From: an uncultured Eubacteriales bacterium
GTDB taxonomy: Bacteria > Bacillota > Clostridia > Christensenellales > Aristaeellaceae
Reading direction: 5' to 3'
DNA length: 48,637 nt
NCBI GenBank assembly: GCA_900542445.1
Contig: UQNN01000017.1
Location: forward strand, 1 to 48,637
The translations under genes were made by a program, and so were the position numbers. The notes below the pieces were generated by a model that had not been told where the DNA came from, did no database searches, and saw only the letters and a program-made list of their open reading frames with translations. Positions 8,824 to 17,076 of the stretch are shown piece after piece (the first letter of the stretch is position 1; each line of letters opens with the position of its first letter).

Positions 8824-9186
8824 TCTGCCGTATCCTTGTGATGCCGAAATCCATCTTGGATTGCGCGATAGTCTTGGAAAAAACTGGTATATTTTTCTGC
8901 GCATGGGAAAAGAAATAAGTTCAAGAGGTGAGAGTATGGAAATGTACGTCGATCATCAGCTGCATTTGGTTTCAATCTGGCTTCCGAATGACGAAAAGGA
9001 TGTAGCGATTTTAGAGCCGGTGTATCGAAAATATAAAGGAACACCGTATCGCGTGGCTGTTTTCCGCTCCGGCAAAGGAAATCTGCTGACCAACACGGCG
9101 GCAATGCTGAAAGCAAACCGATAGGAAAAGCGAATATCAATCCGATGCGGCGGACCTCCCTCCAGGCAGGTCTGCCGTATCCTTGT
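8824..9186 (+). repeat. Direct repeat upstream of each small paralogous gene
   Basis: TCTGCCGTATCCTTGT occurs at 8824-8839 and 9171-9186, about 100 bases before each of the two related small genes (8936 and 9270). The 347-base offset is close to the spacing of the genes, which supports an old tandem duplication including the leader. Confidence 0.55.
8936..9124 (+). CDS. Small protein of unknown function, paralogue 1
   Basis: A 62-residue protein starting at 8936 after an AGAGGTGAG ribosome site; an in-frame ATG at 8861 lacks one. I do not recognise the family. It ends in YRVAVFRSGKGNLLTNTAAM followed by LKANR, which is closely matched by the next gene (YRVVVIRSGFGSLINNTSTL). The predicted form is two or three beta strands followed by a helix. 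Both copies lie just upstream of a truncated large serine recombinase, so they probably belonged to that mobile element. Confidence 0.6.
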   Translation: MEMYVDHQLHLVSIWLPNDEKDVAILEPVYRKYKGTPYRVAVFRSGKGNLLTNTAAMLKANR

Positions 9187-9269
9187 CTAAAGAAGACGAT
9201 GCGCTTACAATAACATCAGGCGGCGGGGGTATACCTTCTGCCAAATGATGGGAAAATGAGGTGTGCGTC

Positions 9270-9506
9270 ATGGAATTAGAGGTTCAGCATGAAAATCAAA
9301 CGATCATCCTTTGGCTTCGCAGCGGGTGCCGCACGGATTTAAGCCTGCTTTATGAGCTGGGAAAGACGTGGAGATACCGAGTGGTGGTGATCCGTTCCGG
9401 CTTTGGCAGCCTGATAAACAATACGTCCACGCTTCTCTGGTTCAACCGCGGAACGTCGATTGGAAGGGATTCCCATGGGTGCGCATTGGCAGCATCCTTG
9501 CACTGA
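9270..9506 (+). CDS. Small protein of unknown function, paralogue 2
   Basis: A 78-residue protein. ATG at 9270 is preferred over GTG at 9261 because GAGG (9259-9262) then sits seven bases upstream. Residues 8-58 align with paralogue 1, sharing W-L, YRV-V-RSG-G-L-NT and the terminal NR. The extra C-terminal 20 residues are not shared and may come from sequence drift at the end of the frame. It lies 53 bases upstream of the recombinase start. Function unknown. Confidence 0.55.
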   Translation: MELEVQHENQTIILWLRSGCRTDLSLLYELGKTWRYRVVVIRSGFGSLINNTSTLLWFNRGTSIGRDSHGCALAASLH

Positions 9507-9559
9507 AGAAAGGGAGAAGATTACAATAATAAGGACATTCGGGGCAAGGAGATTTTGAT

Positions 9560-9787
9560 ATGGAAGCAAGAGTTGAAAAGCCGCATCGTATCGCGGGTTA
9601 TTGCCGGATTTCCGTGGATGTGGAAGCGGATCGGGATAATACGAGCATTGAAAACCAGAAGGACATCATTTCCGACTATGTTCAGCGGTACTTTCCAGAT
9701 AGGGAAATTCAATCTAAATGTATAAGTGAGGATTTTTATGCAAGAGTGAATTTAAGCGGGGATCCAAAATGCAGGTATTTTCTCTGA
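9560..9787 (+). pseudogene. Truncated large serine recombinase (N-terminal piece)
   Basis: 75 codons with a good ribosome site (AAGGAG) begin MEARVEKPHRIAGYCRISVD and continue DRDNTSIENQKDII. This is the start of the resolvase catalytic domain of Tn4451/TnpX-like large serine recombinases: YCRIS holds the catalytic Ser and SIENQ follows at the usual distance. Family members are about 500 residues. Here similarity fades after about 55 residues and the frame stops at 9787, one base from the end of the convergent nuclease gene. The recombinase was probably broken by insertion of that gene or a deletion with it. Confidence 0.75.
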
Positions 9788-10774
9788 TTAAGAGTTGTTT
9801 AATAGCTCGAGTTTGAGCTGCTTTTCTTGAGTTAATGAGTATTTTACTAACTTGATAGGCTTGTTTTCGATACGCTTACGCATTTTAACGTAGTCGATGA
9901 CTTCTTGAGAAAAACTATGAGCAATGGCTGTTGAACGAACCATTTTCTGATCGCCAGAAGCTTTATTCTGCAAAAACCACGTTTCATAATTGATAAGTTG
10001 ACTTAATGCTTTTTCGTCGAAGATATCCTTTTTTAATTCAAGAATATCATATGAAGAAATCTGATCTGGTTGTAAAGGATTTCCAAACATGAGAAGAATA
10101 TCTATCTCGCGTCCGGTATTTGTTGGTGCATAGCAGAGGTAGTCTGTATAGTTTCCAAATAAGTCCTTATGTCGGTTGACTGTTAAATCTGAAAGAAGAT
10201 ATGCCATAACACCAGCTTCGTATTTAAGCTGGTTTTCGTCATTTAAACATATCTTATCTAATAAAGAAGAAACGATTATTGGATAAGGCTCTAAAATCAG
10301 ATGCCTAGAGTTTGTGTATGGATTGATTTTGCTGTACTCATAGAGCAGAGTGCGGAATTCGTTGTCAGAGATAGAGAACATGACATTTGTACCACTGGCT
10401 CTATTTAACGAGAAATTCCAGATTTTACCTTCGTTACGTAAATCATAAATATCGTGCAGTTCTAAAGGAGCGTCATAATGATAAGGCGTGTTTTTAAATC
10501 GTATACGATAAGGATATAAATCATCTGACCAAACACGGGATTCATCAAAAAAAGGAGAACCATCAGCTTGCCAGATGCCATAGAGTTTGTGCTCTTTCGT
10601 AATATAAAAAAGAATGTAATCACTTTCTTTTACAATACATAACCTTGAAATAAGAGCATTATTGGTGGAATCTTTGGCACGGCTTCCTTCTCTTGCAGAT
10701 GGAATGCCTACAACGCCACGGCGCAGGCAGATATCGTAATTGCTATGATCCATAACGAAAATATGTGCTGGCAT
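9788..10774 (-). CDS. EVE-like/PD-(D/E)XK nuclease, putative restriction protein
   Basis: A 328-residue protein. ATG at 10774 follows AAGGAGA by three bases; an upstream in-frame ATG (10798) lacks a site. Residues 1-95 (HIFVMDHSNYDICLRRGVVG, then SDYILFYITKEHKLYGIWQA) resemble the EVE/PUA-like fold, which in some proteins reads modified bases. Residues 235-285 contain REIDILLM followed by YDILELKKD, an ExD...ExK pattern of the PD-(D/E)XK nuclease fold, then ALSQLINYETWFLQ. The combination suggests a single-gene, modification-sensing nuclease. No methylase or helicase partner is near. The DNA is strikingly AT-rich against its surroundings, so it was probably acquired. Domain calls are by eye. 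Confidence 0.6.
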   Translation of the reverse strand: MPAHIFVMDHSNYDICLRRGVVGIPSAREGSRAKDSTNNALISRLCIVKESDYILFYITKEHKLYGIWQADGSPFFDESRVWSDDLYPYRIRFKNTPYHYDAPLELHDIYDLRNEGKIWNFSLNRASGTNVMFSISDNEFRTLLYEYSKINPYTNSRHLILEPYPIIVSSLLDKICLNDENQLKYEAGVMAYLLSDLTVNRHKDLFGNYTDYLCYAPTNTGREIDILLMFGNPLQPDQISSYDILELKKDIFDEKALSQLINYETWFLQNKASGDQKMVRSTAIAHSFSQEVIDYVKMRKRIENKPIKLVKYSLTQEKQLKLELLNNS

Positions 10775-10885
10775 AGTCTTCTCCTTCTTTATAAGCAAAT
10801 ACTATTTTTATAGAATTCGATTTGTTTAAGAAAAGTCCTGCCTTATTCATGAGCGTTCAAGCACCTTTGAGCCCTTTAAACTCTT

Positions 10886-10993
10886 ATGGATGAAGTAAAT
10901 GAAACACATCTTGTCAACCTTTGCCATCTTTCCAGAAGGAATATTCCAGATGTCTTGAATCCATACTGGGAGAGCGAACAGAAAGCTGAGTAG
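10886..10993 (+). other. Short coding-like remnant before spoVT
   Basis: A 35-codon frame (from MDEVNETHLVNLCHLSRRNI to EQKAE and a stop) with no ribosome site ends 15 bases before the spoVT start. It could be the tail of the gene interrupted to the left, possibly the broken recombinase, but no family motif supports that. The rest of 10775-10885 shows nothing. Confidence 0.25.
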
Positions 10994-11008
10994 AAGGAGG
11001 CAATATTT

Positions 11009-11563
11009 GTGCGAGCAACGGGCATAGTGCGGAGAATCGACGAATTGGGGCGTGTGGTGATCCCTAAGGAGATTCGGCGCACACTGAGAATTCGCGAGGG
11101 CGACCCGCTTGAAATCTATACGGATAAGGATGGAGAGGTCATCCTCAAAAAGTATTCCCCGATTGGCGAGATTTCCAATTTCGCCAAGGATTACACGGAA
11201 TCCCTCTTCCGGTCGCTGGGGCATATCGCCTGCATCACCGATAAGGACATGATTGTTTCAGCCAGTGGCGTTTCTCGTAAGGAGCTTTGGGAAAAGCCCA
11301 TCAGCCGCGATTTGGAGCAGGCGATTCAAAGCCGTCAGGTGGTGACGGCCAACCGCGGCAACGGTACGCGGCTCGTGCCTGTCACCAGCGAGGAGGATGC
11401 GCAGTCTTATACCGCGCAAGTCATCTGTCCGATTATTGCGGATGGAGAATCCATCGGCGCGGTGGTGCTGCTCTCGCGGGAACCGGCGGCGCGGATGGGC
11501 GACACGGAGCTGAAGGTTGCTGAAACGACGGCGAGTATCGTCGGGCGTCAGATGGAGCAGTAA
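11009..11563 (+). CDS. spoVT: Stage V sporulation protein T (SpoVT)
   Basis: A 184-residue transcription factor of the forespore. The N-terminal 50 residues are an AbrB-type swapped-hairpin DNA-binding domain (ATGIVRRIDELGRVVIPKEI, then RRTLRIREGDPLEIY). Residues 55-180 form the GAF-like domain that SpoVT has beyond AbrB, with GHIACITDKDMIVSASGVS and AVVLLSREP. Length and domain order match Bacillus SpoVT (178 residues). GTG at 11009 is used because AAGGAGG lies eight bases upstream. In Bacillus it tunes sigma-G genes. Its presence is the clearest sign that this organism makes spores. Confidence 0.93.
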   Translation: MRATGIVRRIDELGRVVIPKEIRRTLRIREGDPLEIYTDKDGEVILKKYSPIGEISNFAKDYTESLFRSLGHIACITDKDMIVSASGVSRKELWEKPISRDLEQAIQSRQVVTANRGNGTRLVPVTSEEDAQSYTAQVICPIIADGESIGAVVLLSREPAARMGDTELKVAETTASIVGRQMEQ

Positions 11564-11567
11564 CGCC

Positions 11568-11596
11568 AAAGGCGGAGGAATTTCTTCCGTCTTTTT
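11568..11596 (+). terminator. Terminator after spoVT
   Basis: AAAGGCGGA pairs with TCCGTCTTT (one G-U) and continues into a T-run to 11596. It separates spoVT from the following secreted-protein gene. Confidence 0.7.
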
Positions 11597-11672
11597 GTTT
11601 TTGACCCATTCAGGGGAAGATTTTCCGGCGGCGGTTCGTCTTTTCTTCAGTAAGGCAAAGGAGCGAGGAAAG

Positions 11673-12995
11673 ATGAAACGAATATGGATGTCGGCGCTGT
11701 TGCTGCTGACGGCGTTGTTTGCGGCCCGCGCACAGGCGGAGACGGTTTATGATCGGGGAACGATGTACGGCGTGATGACTGTTTATGAACAGCCGGATTC
11801 GCTTTCCGATGTTCGGATGGTGTATTTCAGCGGAACGCCCGTCGAAGTGCTCGAAAGTGTGGAGGATGGTGCGGGTCAAGCCTTTACGCATGTTTGTGTG
11901 GCGAATCAGCTGGAGGGGTATGTGCTGACGCGGGACAGCGGCGAAAACGAAGTCGTTTTGTTTTCGGAGGGGGCGGCGGATGGGCCGAAGGGTATTCTGC
12001 CGATGCTTGTGGCGAATCCCGGCGGACGGGGAATCGTCAATCTGCGGGATCGGCCGAGCCGAAGGGGGCGGGTTCTTGCGGAAATTCCGAACGGTACGAC
12101 GGTCGAGGTGATGGGCGTCAAGGAAGACGATACGCATGTGCTGGCGTCGTGGGCGCATGTCCGCGCGGGCGGACAGACGGGGTTTATGCAGTTGGATTTG
12201 CTGACCGTGCCGAACACGGAGGCATATTGGCTGGCGATGGTCGGAACGTACATGGTTTTGCCGATGCGCTCGTGCAGCCTGAACGATGTGCGGCCGTTTG
12301 ACCCGCCGGAAATCACCGCCGAAGCGCTGGCGCAGGAGCTGACCGAGCCGAAAAGCAGGGAGCAGGTTCGGCGGTTTTTCGCCTCGCTGGGGATGGAAAT
12401 CACGGAGGAGGAAGCGTATTATCTGGAGACGGGCGAACCCTTTTTGACTGCGCCGAGCAAGCCGGAAATTCAGCAGATAGATGCGGATTTAAGCGAAGGC
12501 AAAGCGCTGGCGCTGGTCAAAACACAGCTCTATTCGTTTTTGCTGGAAACACGCGCAGACGGAAAAACGGTGCTGCTGGATATGCTGACGGAGTTTGACG
12601 CCATGCGCACGGAGCGCATCGGCCGGACGACGTGGCTCGTCGGACGCATGGGCGGCCCGCTGGACGGCGGGCGCGGCGAATACGGCTGCTGGTATAATCT
12701 GGAAACGCGCGGCGCGGATATTCTTTATGCGGAATATACATCGGAGAGTTATCTGGGCGGTTCGCTGTGCACGGGGACGTGGGCGAGCGAGGACTGCCTG
12801 ATTTACGCGCTGACGGAGAAAACGCAGACGGAGGGCGAAAGCGTGGCCGTAACGTCTCAAATCACGATTGAGGGGATCAGGGGCGTATATACGGCGGAAG
12901 ATATTCGGCGCGAATCCGTGTTTGAAAAAACGCTTTGCCGCGAATATGTCTACGATGCGTCGCGCGGCTGTCTTGTCATCGCCGGTGCGCAGTGA
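11673..12995 (+). CDS. Secreted protein with SH3-like domains, function unknown
   Basis: A 440-residue exported protein. ATG at 11673 follows AAAGGAGCGAGGAAAG and starts a signal peptide (MKRIWMSALLLLTALFAARA, cleavage after AQA). Residues 25-90 and 110-175 look like two bacterial SH3-type modules, the second with VNLRDRPSRRGRVLAEIPNG, the usual cell-wall or peptide-binding strand pattern. The remaining 260 residues are not recognised and carry no membrane anchor. No catalytic domain is seen. It probably acts at the cell surface. The promoter for the next two genes lies across its stop codon. Confidence 0.7.
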   Translation: MKRIWMSALLLLTALFAARAQAETVYDRGTMYGVMTVYEQPDSLSDVRMVYFSGTPVEVLESVEDGAGQAFTHVCVANQLEGYVLTRDSGENEVVLFSEGAADGPKGILPMLVANPGGRGIVNLRDRPSRRGRVLAEIPNGTTVEVMGVKEDDTHVLASWAHVRAGGQTGFMQLDLLTVPNTEAYWLAMVGTYMVLPMRSCSLNDVRPFDPPEITAEALAQELTEPKSREQVRRFFASLGMEITEEEAYYLETGEPFLTAPSKPEIQQIDADLSEGKALALVKTQLYSFLLETRADGKTVLLDMLTEFDAMRTERIGRTTWLVGRMGGPLDGGRGEYGCWYNLETRGADILYAEYTSESYLGGSLCTGTWASEDCLIYALTEKTQTEGESVAVTSQITIEGIRGVYTAEDIRRESVFEKTLCREYVYDASRGCLVIAGAQ

Positions 12996-13001
12996 TACAA
13001 T
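12973..13001 (+). promoter_or_regulatory. Promoter of the sirtuin operon
   Basis: TTGTCA (12973-12978), a 17-base spacer and TACAAT (12996-13001), overlapping the end of the previous gene. It would drive the sirtuin and PNPOx-family genes. Confidence 0.6.
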
Positions 13002-13048
13002 GAGAGCTGAAAAAACAAAAGAACGGAAATCGGAAGAAGGGGTAAAAC

Positions 13049-13759
13049 ATGAACGCACTGAGCGAAGCGCTGCGCGGCGCGCGGCGAGTGGTCTTTTTCG
13101 GTGGTGCGGGCGTGTCCGTGCCGAGCGGCATTCCGGATTTTCGAGGAGAAAATGGACTGTATGCGCGCGAATACGACGGTCTGACGGCGGAGATGCTGCT
13201 CAGTCACTCGTTTTTCTGTCTGCATCCGGATATTTTTTATGATTTTTACAAAAAGCACATGGTGCATCCGGAAGCCAGGCCGAACGTCGTTCACATCAGG
13301 CTGGCCGAGATGGAACGCGCGGGCAAGGTGACGGCCGTCGTCACACAGAATATCGACGGCCTGCACAAGAAAGCCGGAAGCCGCAACGTGTTTGAACTGC
13401 ATGGCAGCGTCTATGAGAATTTCTGCATGGGCTGCGGCAGGCGATTTGGGCTGGATTTTGTGATGCACGCGCCCGGCGTGCCGCATTGCCCGGACTGCGG
13501 CGATATCGTGCGTCCGGAAGTCACGCTTTACGGCGAGCCGCCGGATCACTGGTTTATGACGGGAGCGTGCCGCGAAATCTCGAACTGCGATACGCTGATC
13601 GTTGCAGGCACGAGTTTGTCGGTCGAACCTGCCGCGTCGTGCATCGAGTATTTCCACGGAAAGCAGCTGATTGTCATCAATCGGGATGAAACCCCGGCGG
13701 ATGTGCGCGCGACGCTCGTGCTGCATGAGGATATTGCGAAGGTTTTTGAAACGCTGTAA
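13049..13759 (+). CDS. NAD-dependent protein deacylase, Sir2 family
   Basis: A 236-residue cytoplasmic sirtuin that removes acyl groups from lysine using NAD. GAGVS (19-23) and SGIPDFRG bind NAD, TQNIDGLH (99-106) forms the second NAD site, His118 in ELHGS is the catalytic base, and Cys126, 129, 147 and 150 hold zinc. The usual VRPDVVxFGE strand reads VRPEVTLYGE, a mild change. It lacks the Ala-Tyr-Arg pattern typical of strong desuccinylases in the small domain, though this is hard to judge by eye. It is followed after 12 bases by a PNPOx-family gene, probably in the same transcript. Confidence 0.9.
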   Translation: MNALSEALRGARRVVFFGGAGVSVPSGIPDFRGENGLYAREYDGLTAEMLLSHSFFCLHPDIFYDFYKKHMVHPEARPNVVHIRLAEMERAGKVTAVVTQNIDGLHKKAGSRNVFELHGSVYENFCMGCGRRFGLDFVMHAPGVPHCPDCGDIVRPEVTLYGEPPDHWFMTGACREISNCDTLIVAGTSLSVEPAASCIEYFHGKQLIVINRDETPADVRATLVLHEDIAKVFETL

Positions 13760-13771
13760 AGGGGAAAAACG

Positions 13772-14335
13772 ATGAGACAAAGCAAAAGACAGGTGACGGA
13801 TAAGGCGACCATCTGCGCCATGCTCGACGCGATCGATACGATTCACGTCGCGATGCACGACGAGCCGTTTCCCTATGTCGTGCCGCTGAATTTCGGCTAT
13901 GACTGGGAGGATAAGCTTGTTTTCTATTTCCATTGCGCGCATGAGGGTTATAAGCTCGACCTGCTGCACAAAAACCCGCACGTCTGCGTCAATGCGTCGA
14001 GCTTTATTTCCTATGCGGGCGCGAGCGTCAAGGGCCATCTGCATGATTACCGTTCTGTGACGGCGCGCGGCGTGGCAGAGAGGCTTGAACCTGATTCTGC
14101 GGAGTTTATCCACGCGCACGAACAGCTGCTCAGCCATAATCTGCGCGATAAATCGCAGGTGCATACTACGGCGATGAAGTTCATTGAGCTGTGGAAAATC
14201 ACCTGTGAGGACGTGACGGCCAAAGCGGAAATCACGCCGAAATCGCCGGAAGGCGTGGCTTATGCGCCCGCAAAGGGCGACGGCATGCCGCTGGATGAAA
14301 GCCACATCCTGGATATGCAAAAGGAACGAAAATAA
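13772..14335 (+). CDS. Pyridoxamine 5'-phosphate oxidase-family flavoprotein
   Basis: A 187-residue protein of the split-barrel FMN-binding family (NimA/PNPOx-like), starting nine bases after AAAGGGG. Typical features are the strands PFPYVVPLNFGYDWEDKLVF, HCAHEGYKLDLLHKNPHVCV and the later RSVTARGVAERL. It probably binds FMN as a dimer and may reduce nitro-compounds or act as a general oxidoreductase. True PNPOx residues for the vitamin B6 phosphate are not evident, so a role in B6 synthesis is not claimed. It is cotranscribed with the sirtuin. Confidence 0.75.
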   Translation: MRQSKRQVTDKATICAMLDAIDTIHVAMHDEPFPYVVPLNFGYDWEDKLVFYFHCAHEGYKLDLLHKNPHVCVNASSFISYAGASVKGHLHDYRSVTARGVAERLEPDSAEFIHAHEQLLSHNLRDKSQVHTTAMKFIELWKITCEDVTAKAEITPKSPEGVAYAPAKGDGMPLDESHILDMQKERK

Positions 14336-14342
14336 CATCTCC

Positions 14343-14375
14343 AAACGGGTCGGCAGGTTCCGCCGATCCGTTTTT
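14343..14375 (+). terminator. Terminator after the sirtuin operon
   Basis: AAACGGGTCGGC pairs with GCCGATCCGTTT (one G-U) over a seven-base loop and runs into five Ts. A strong intrinsic terminator. Confidence 0.85.
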
Positions 14376-14381
14376 GCGCGC

Positions 14382-14411
14382 TTGCGCCGTATGTTTTAAA
14401 TATGTTATAAT
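14382..14411 (+). promoter_or_regulatory. Promoter of the sensor trio
   Basis: TTGCGC (14382-14387), an 18-base spacer and a perfect TATAAT (14406-14411), 32 bases before the binding-protein start. Confidence 0.6.
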
Positions 14412-14443
14412 CAAACAAATACCCTGAGAAGGGGGAAATGCGA

Positions 14444-15418
14444 ATGAAAAGGAAGCTGCTGTGCGCGTTTGCACTTTGTTTTCTGTCCGTCTCTGCACTG
14501 GCCGACGCGCCGGATGAAACGGAACGGCTGGTGGTTTATACCTCGCATAAGGAAGAAGTCTATCAGCCGATTGTGGAGGAATTTGAGCGGCGCACGGGCG
14601 TTTGGGTGCAGGTGGTTTCCGGCGGAACGACGGAGCTGCTCGAACGCATCGCAGCGGAAGAGGAAACGCCCGTGGCCGACGTGATGTTTGGCGGCGGCGT
14701 GGAATCTCTGCTGGCCTATGAGGATTATTTCATGCCGTGCGACGCGCCGAGGGACGCGATGCTGGCGGAATGCCGCTTTGAAAACCACCGCTTTGTGGCT
14801 TTTTCGCGCCTGCCGCTGGCGATTATCTACAATCCGCGGCTGGTGAGCCATCCGCCCGCCGGCTTTGCAGATCTGCTGGATGACGGTCTGCGCGGGCAGA
14901 TTGCGTTCGCCAATCCCGCCGTATCCGGTTCGAGCTTCACCGTGCTGGCTACGCTGATGCAGGCGCTCGACGACGAAAACGCGCTTGTCCGTTTTGCCGA
15001 TAACGTGCGTGGGCATGAGCTTTCCGGATCAGGCGCGGTCGTTTCCACCGTGGCGGCAGGCGAAATGCGCGTGGGCGTGGCGCTGTATGAGACGGCGAAA
15101 AAGCGCATGCTGGCGGGCGAACACATCGCGGTGATCTGGCCGAAGGAGGGTACGAGCGCTGTGCCGGACGGGGCGGCGGTTCTGGCGGGCTGCGCGCATG
15201 AAGAGAATGCGCAGGCGTTCATTTCGTTTATCCTCAGCGAGGATGTGCAGCGGCGCGTGGAGACCGAATATGCCCGCGAAAGCGTGCTGACCGCGCTGGA
15301 TGAATCGGACGGTGCGCCGATGTTTGAGCTTTGCGCTTACGACATCGACTGGGCGGCGGCCAATCAAAAGGACATTCTGGCGCGCTGGCAGGCGCTCATG
15401 GAGGGAGAAGCGCCATGA
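14444..15418 (+). CDS. Sensor-associated periplasmic-type binding protein
   Basis: A 324-residue exported binding protein of the iron/phosphoglycerate group. ATG at 14444 is preferred over 14438 because AAGGGGG then has normal spacing. The signal peptide MKRKLLCAFALCFLSVSALA is followed by ERLVVYTSHKEEVYQPIVEE and a DVMFGGGVESLL loop. It overlaps the histidine kinase gene by four bases. The arrangement (binding protein, kinase, regulator) matches phosphoglycerate sensing in enteric bacteria (PgtC, PgtB, PgtA), where the binding protein senses rather than transports. It is therefore probably a ligand sensor for the ABC operon downstream. Confidence 0.8.
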   Translation: MKRKLLCAFALCFLSVSALADAPDETERLVVYTSHKEEVYQPIVEEFERRTGVWVQVVSGGTTELLERIAAEEETPVADVMFGGGVESLLAYEDYFMPCDAPRDAMLAECRFENHRFVAFSRLPLAIIYNPRLVSHPPAGFADLLDDGLRGQIAFANPAVSGSSFTVLATLMQALDDENALVRFADNVRGHELSGSGAVVSTVAAGEMRVGVALYETAKKRMLAGEHIAVIWPKEGTSAVPDGAAVLAGCAHEENAQAFISFILSEDVQRRVETEYARESVLTALDESDGAPMFELCAYDIDWAAANQKDILARWQALMEGEAP

Positions 15419-17076
15419 GCGAAAAGAAGAGCATGCGTTTTCAAACGCGCATTTTTCTGACGGTGATCTGCGTGGCGCTTGTGCCGATCATCCTGTGCTT
15501 CACGCTGCTGCTTCCGGTGATGGTTTCCACCAGCACAAAAAGGCAGAGCGAGGCGGCACAGGCTCAGCTCGACGTGTTGAGCGGCCAGCTTACGGACGCG
15601 TTTTCGGGCATGGAGCGCGTGCTTGACGCGCTGGCGCAAGACGCGTGGATTCGCTCGGCGATTGAGGAAAGCGATACGGCGCACCCGCGCGAGCTGTATG
15701 CCGCGCTGGTCAGGCAGGCGGCGGATGTGCCGGAAATGACCCAGCTTATGCTCATCGATTCGGATGGCACATGCCTTTGCGCCTTGCGTGGGCAGGAGGA
15801 AAACGTCGTTTTTGATACGGACTGGGGCGTTCTGCGCATGGCGGAGGATGAAAACGTTGTCTTTTTCGGCGAAGCGGGGCGCGTCGCAGCCGTCCGCCGC
15901 GTGGGCGCGGGGTATCTGCTGGCGGAAATCAGCGGCGACAGCCTCAGCGAACTGCTCAGCCAGGGGCTGAATCCGGCCTATGGCGTCATGCTGCTGGGCG
16001 GTCAGTGGCGGCTGATCGACGATTCCCGCACAACGGGTTCGGAAAGCCGCCTGCACGAACTACGTGAGCGCATGTTGGCGGGCGAGGCGCTCAGCGACAG
16101 CGACTCCGTGCTGACTTATACGACGCAGACCGAGCCTGTCAGCGGGTTTACGCTGCTGCTCAGCCAGCCGCGCGTGTTTACGGGCGAGATGACGCATTTG
16201 ATGGTCGTCATCGGCGTGGCGCTGGGCACGGCGAGCCTGCTGCTGTGCCTGTGGGGCGCGCTGGTGCTCAGCCGCCAGGTGACGCGCCCCGTTCGGGAGA
16301 TGACGGCGGCGATGAAGCGTGTGCAGATGGGCGAATTGAGCGCGCGCGTCGTGCCGCATGGCGGGGACGAGCTGGGGCAGCTGGCCGTCGGTTTCAACCG
16401 AATGGTGGAGGAATGCGAACTGAACCTCAGGCGCTCGGTGGAGCGCCAGAAGGAGCTGAACGACACGCGTATCCGGATGATGCAGTCGCAGCTCAATCCC
16501 CACTTCCTGTATAACACGCTGGACTCGATGAAATGGATGGGCGTGACGCACGGCGTGCCGCAGGTGGCGACGCTGGCGGAGGATTTGGCGAAGATTCTGC
16601 GCGCCAGCATCTCCGGCGACGAATTTGTGACGCTGGGGCAGGAACTTGACCTGCTGGAACGCTATATCGATATCCAGCTCATTCGATTTGAGGATCGATT
16701 TGCCTGTGAAATAGAGGTGGACGACGCGCTGATGAGCTGCATGGTGCCCAAACTGGTGCTTCAGCCGATTGTGGAAAACGCGGTGATTCACGGCGTTCGG
16801 GATATGGACGACGGCTACATCAAAATCTGGGCGGAGCGCGACGCGGAAGATCTGCGGCTCTTTGTGCAGGATAACGGATGCGGCATGGAAAAGCCGCAGG
16901 ATGGGCCGCTGGGCTTCGGCGTATCCGGCAGACCGGGCGAGCATCTGGGCATGTTTAACGTGGACAGCATTCTGCGCCTGCACTTCGGCGACGCATACGG
17001 CTTGAGCGTGCGCTCGAAGCCGGGCGAAGGCTGTCTGGTGATGGTGCGCTTGCCAATGAGGAGGGAAAAGGCATGA
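15415..17076 (+). CDS. Sensor histidine kinase (YesM/LytS-type)
   Basis: A 553-residue membrane kinase that would phosphorylate the regulator encoded next. ATG at 15415 overlaps the previous stop. There are membrane segments near 17-40 and 265-285 with an extracellular sensor between, a HAMP linker (about 285-340), and the phospho-acceptor His363 in QSQLNPHFLYNTLDSM. The ATPase N-box is QPIVENAVIHG and the G-box DNGCGM. This is the His_kinase/HATPase pair typical of YesM proteins, which partner AraC-type regulators. The extracellular part may contact the binding protein from 14444-15418. Confidence 0.92.
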   Translation: MSEKKSMRFQTRIFLTVICVALVPIILCFTLLLPVMVSTSTKRQSEAAQAQLDVLSGQLTDAFSGMERVLDALAQDAWIRSAIEESDTAHPRELYAALVRQAADVPEMTQLMLIDSDGTCLCALRGQEENVVFDTDWGVLRMAEDENVVFFGEAGRVAAVRRVGAGYLLAEISGDSLSELLSQGLNPAYGVMLLGGQWRLIDDSRTTGSESRLHELRERMLAGEALSDSDSVLTYTTQTEPVSGFTLLLSQPRVFTGEMTHLMVVIGVALGTASLLLCLWGALVLSRQVTRPVREMTAAMKRVQMGELSARVVPHGGDELGQLAVGFNRMVEECELNLRRSVERQKELNDTRIRMMQSQLNPHFLYNTLDSMKWMGVTHGVPQVATLAEDLAKILRASISGDEFVTLGQELDLLERYIDIQLIRFEDRFACEIEVDDALMSCMVPKLVLQPIVENAVIHGVRDMDDGYIKIWAERDAEDLRLFVQDNGCGMEKPQDGPLGFGVSGRPGEHLGMFNVDSILRLHFGDAYGLSVRSKPGEGCLVMVRLPMRREKA

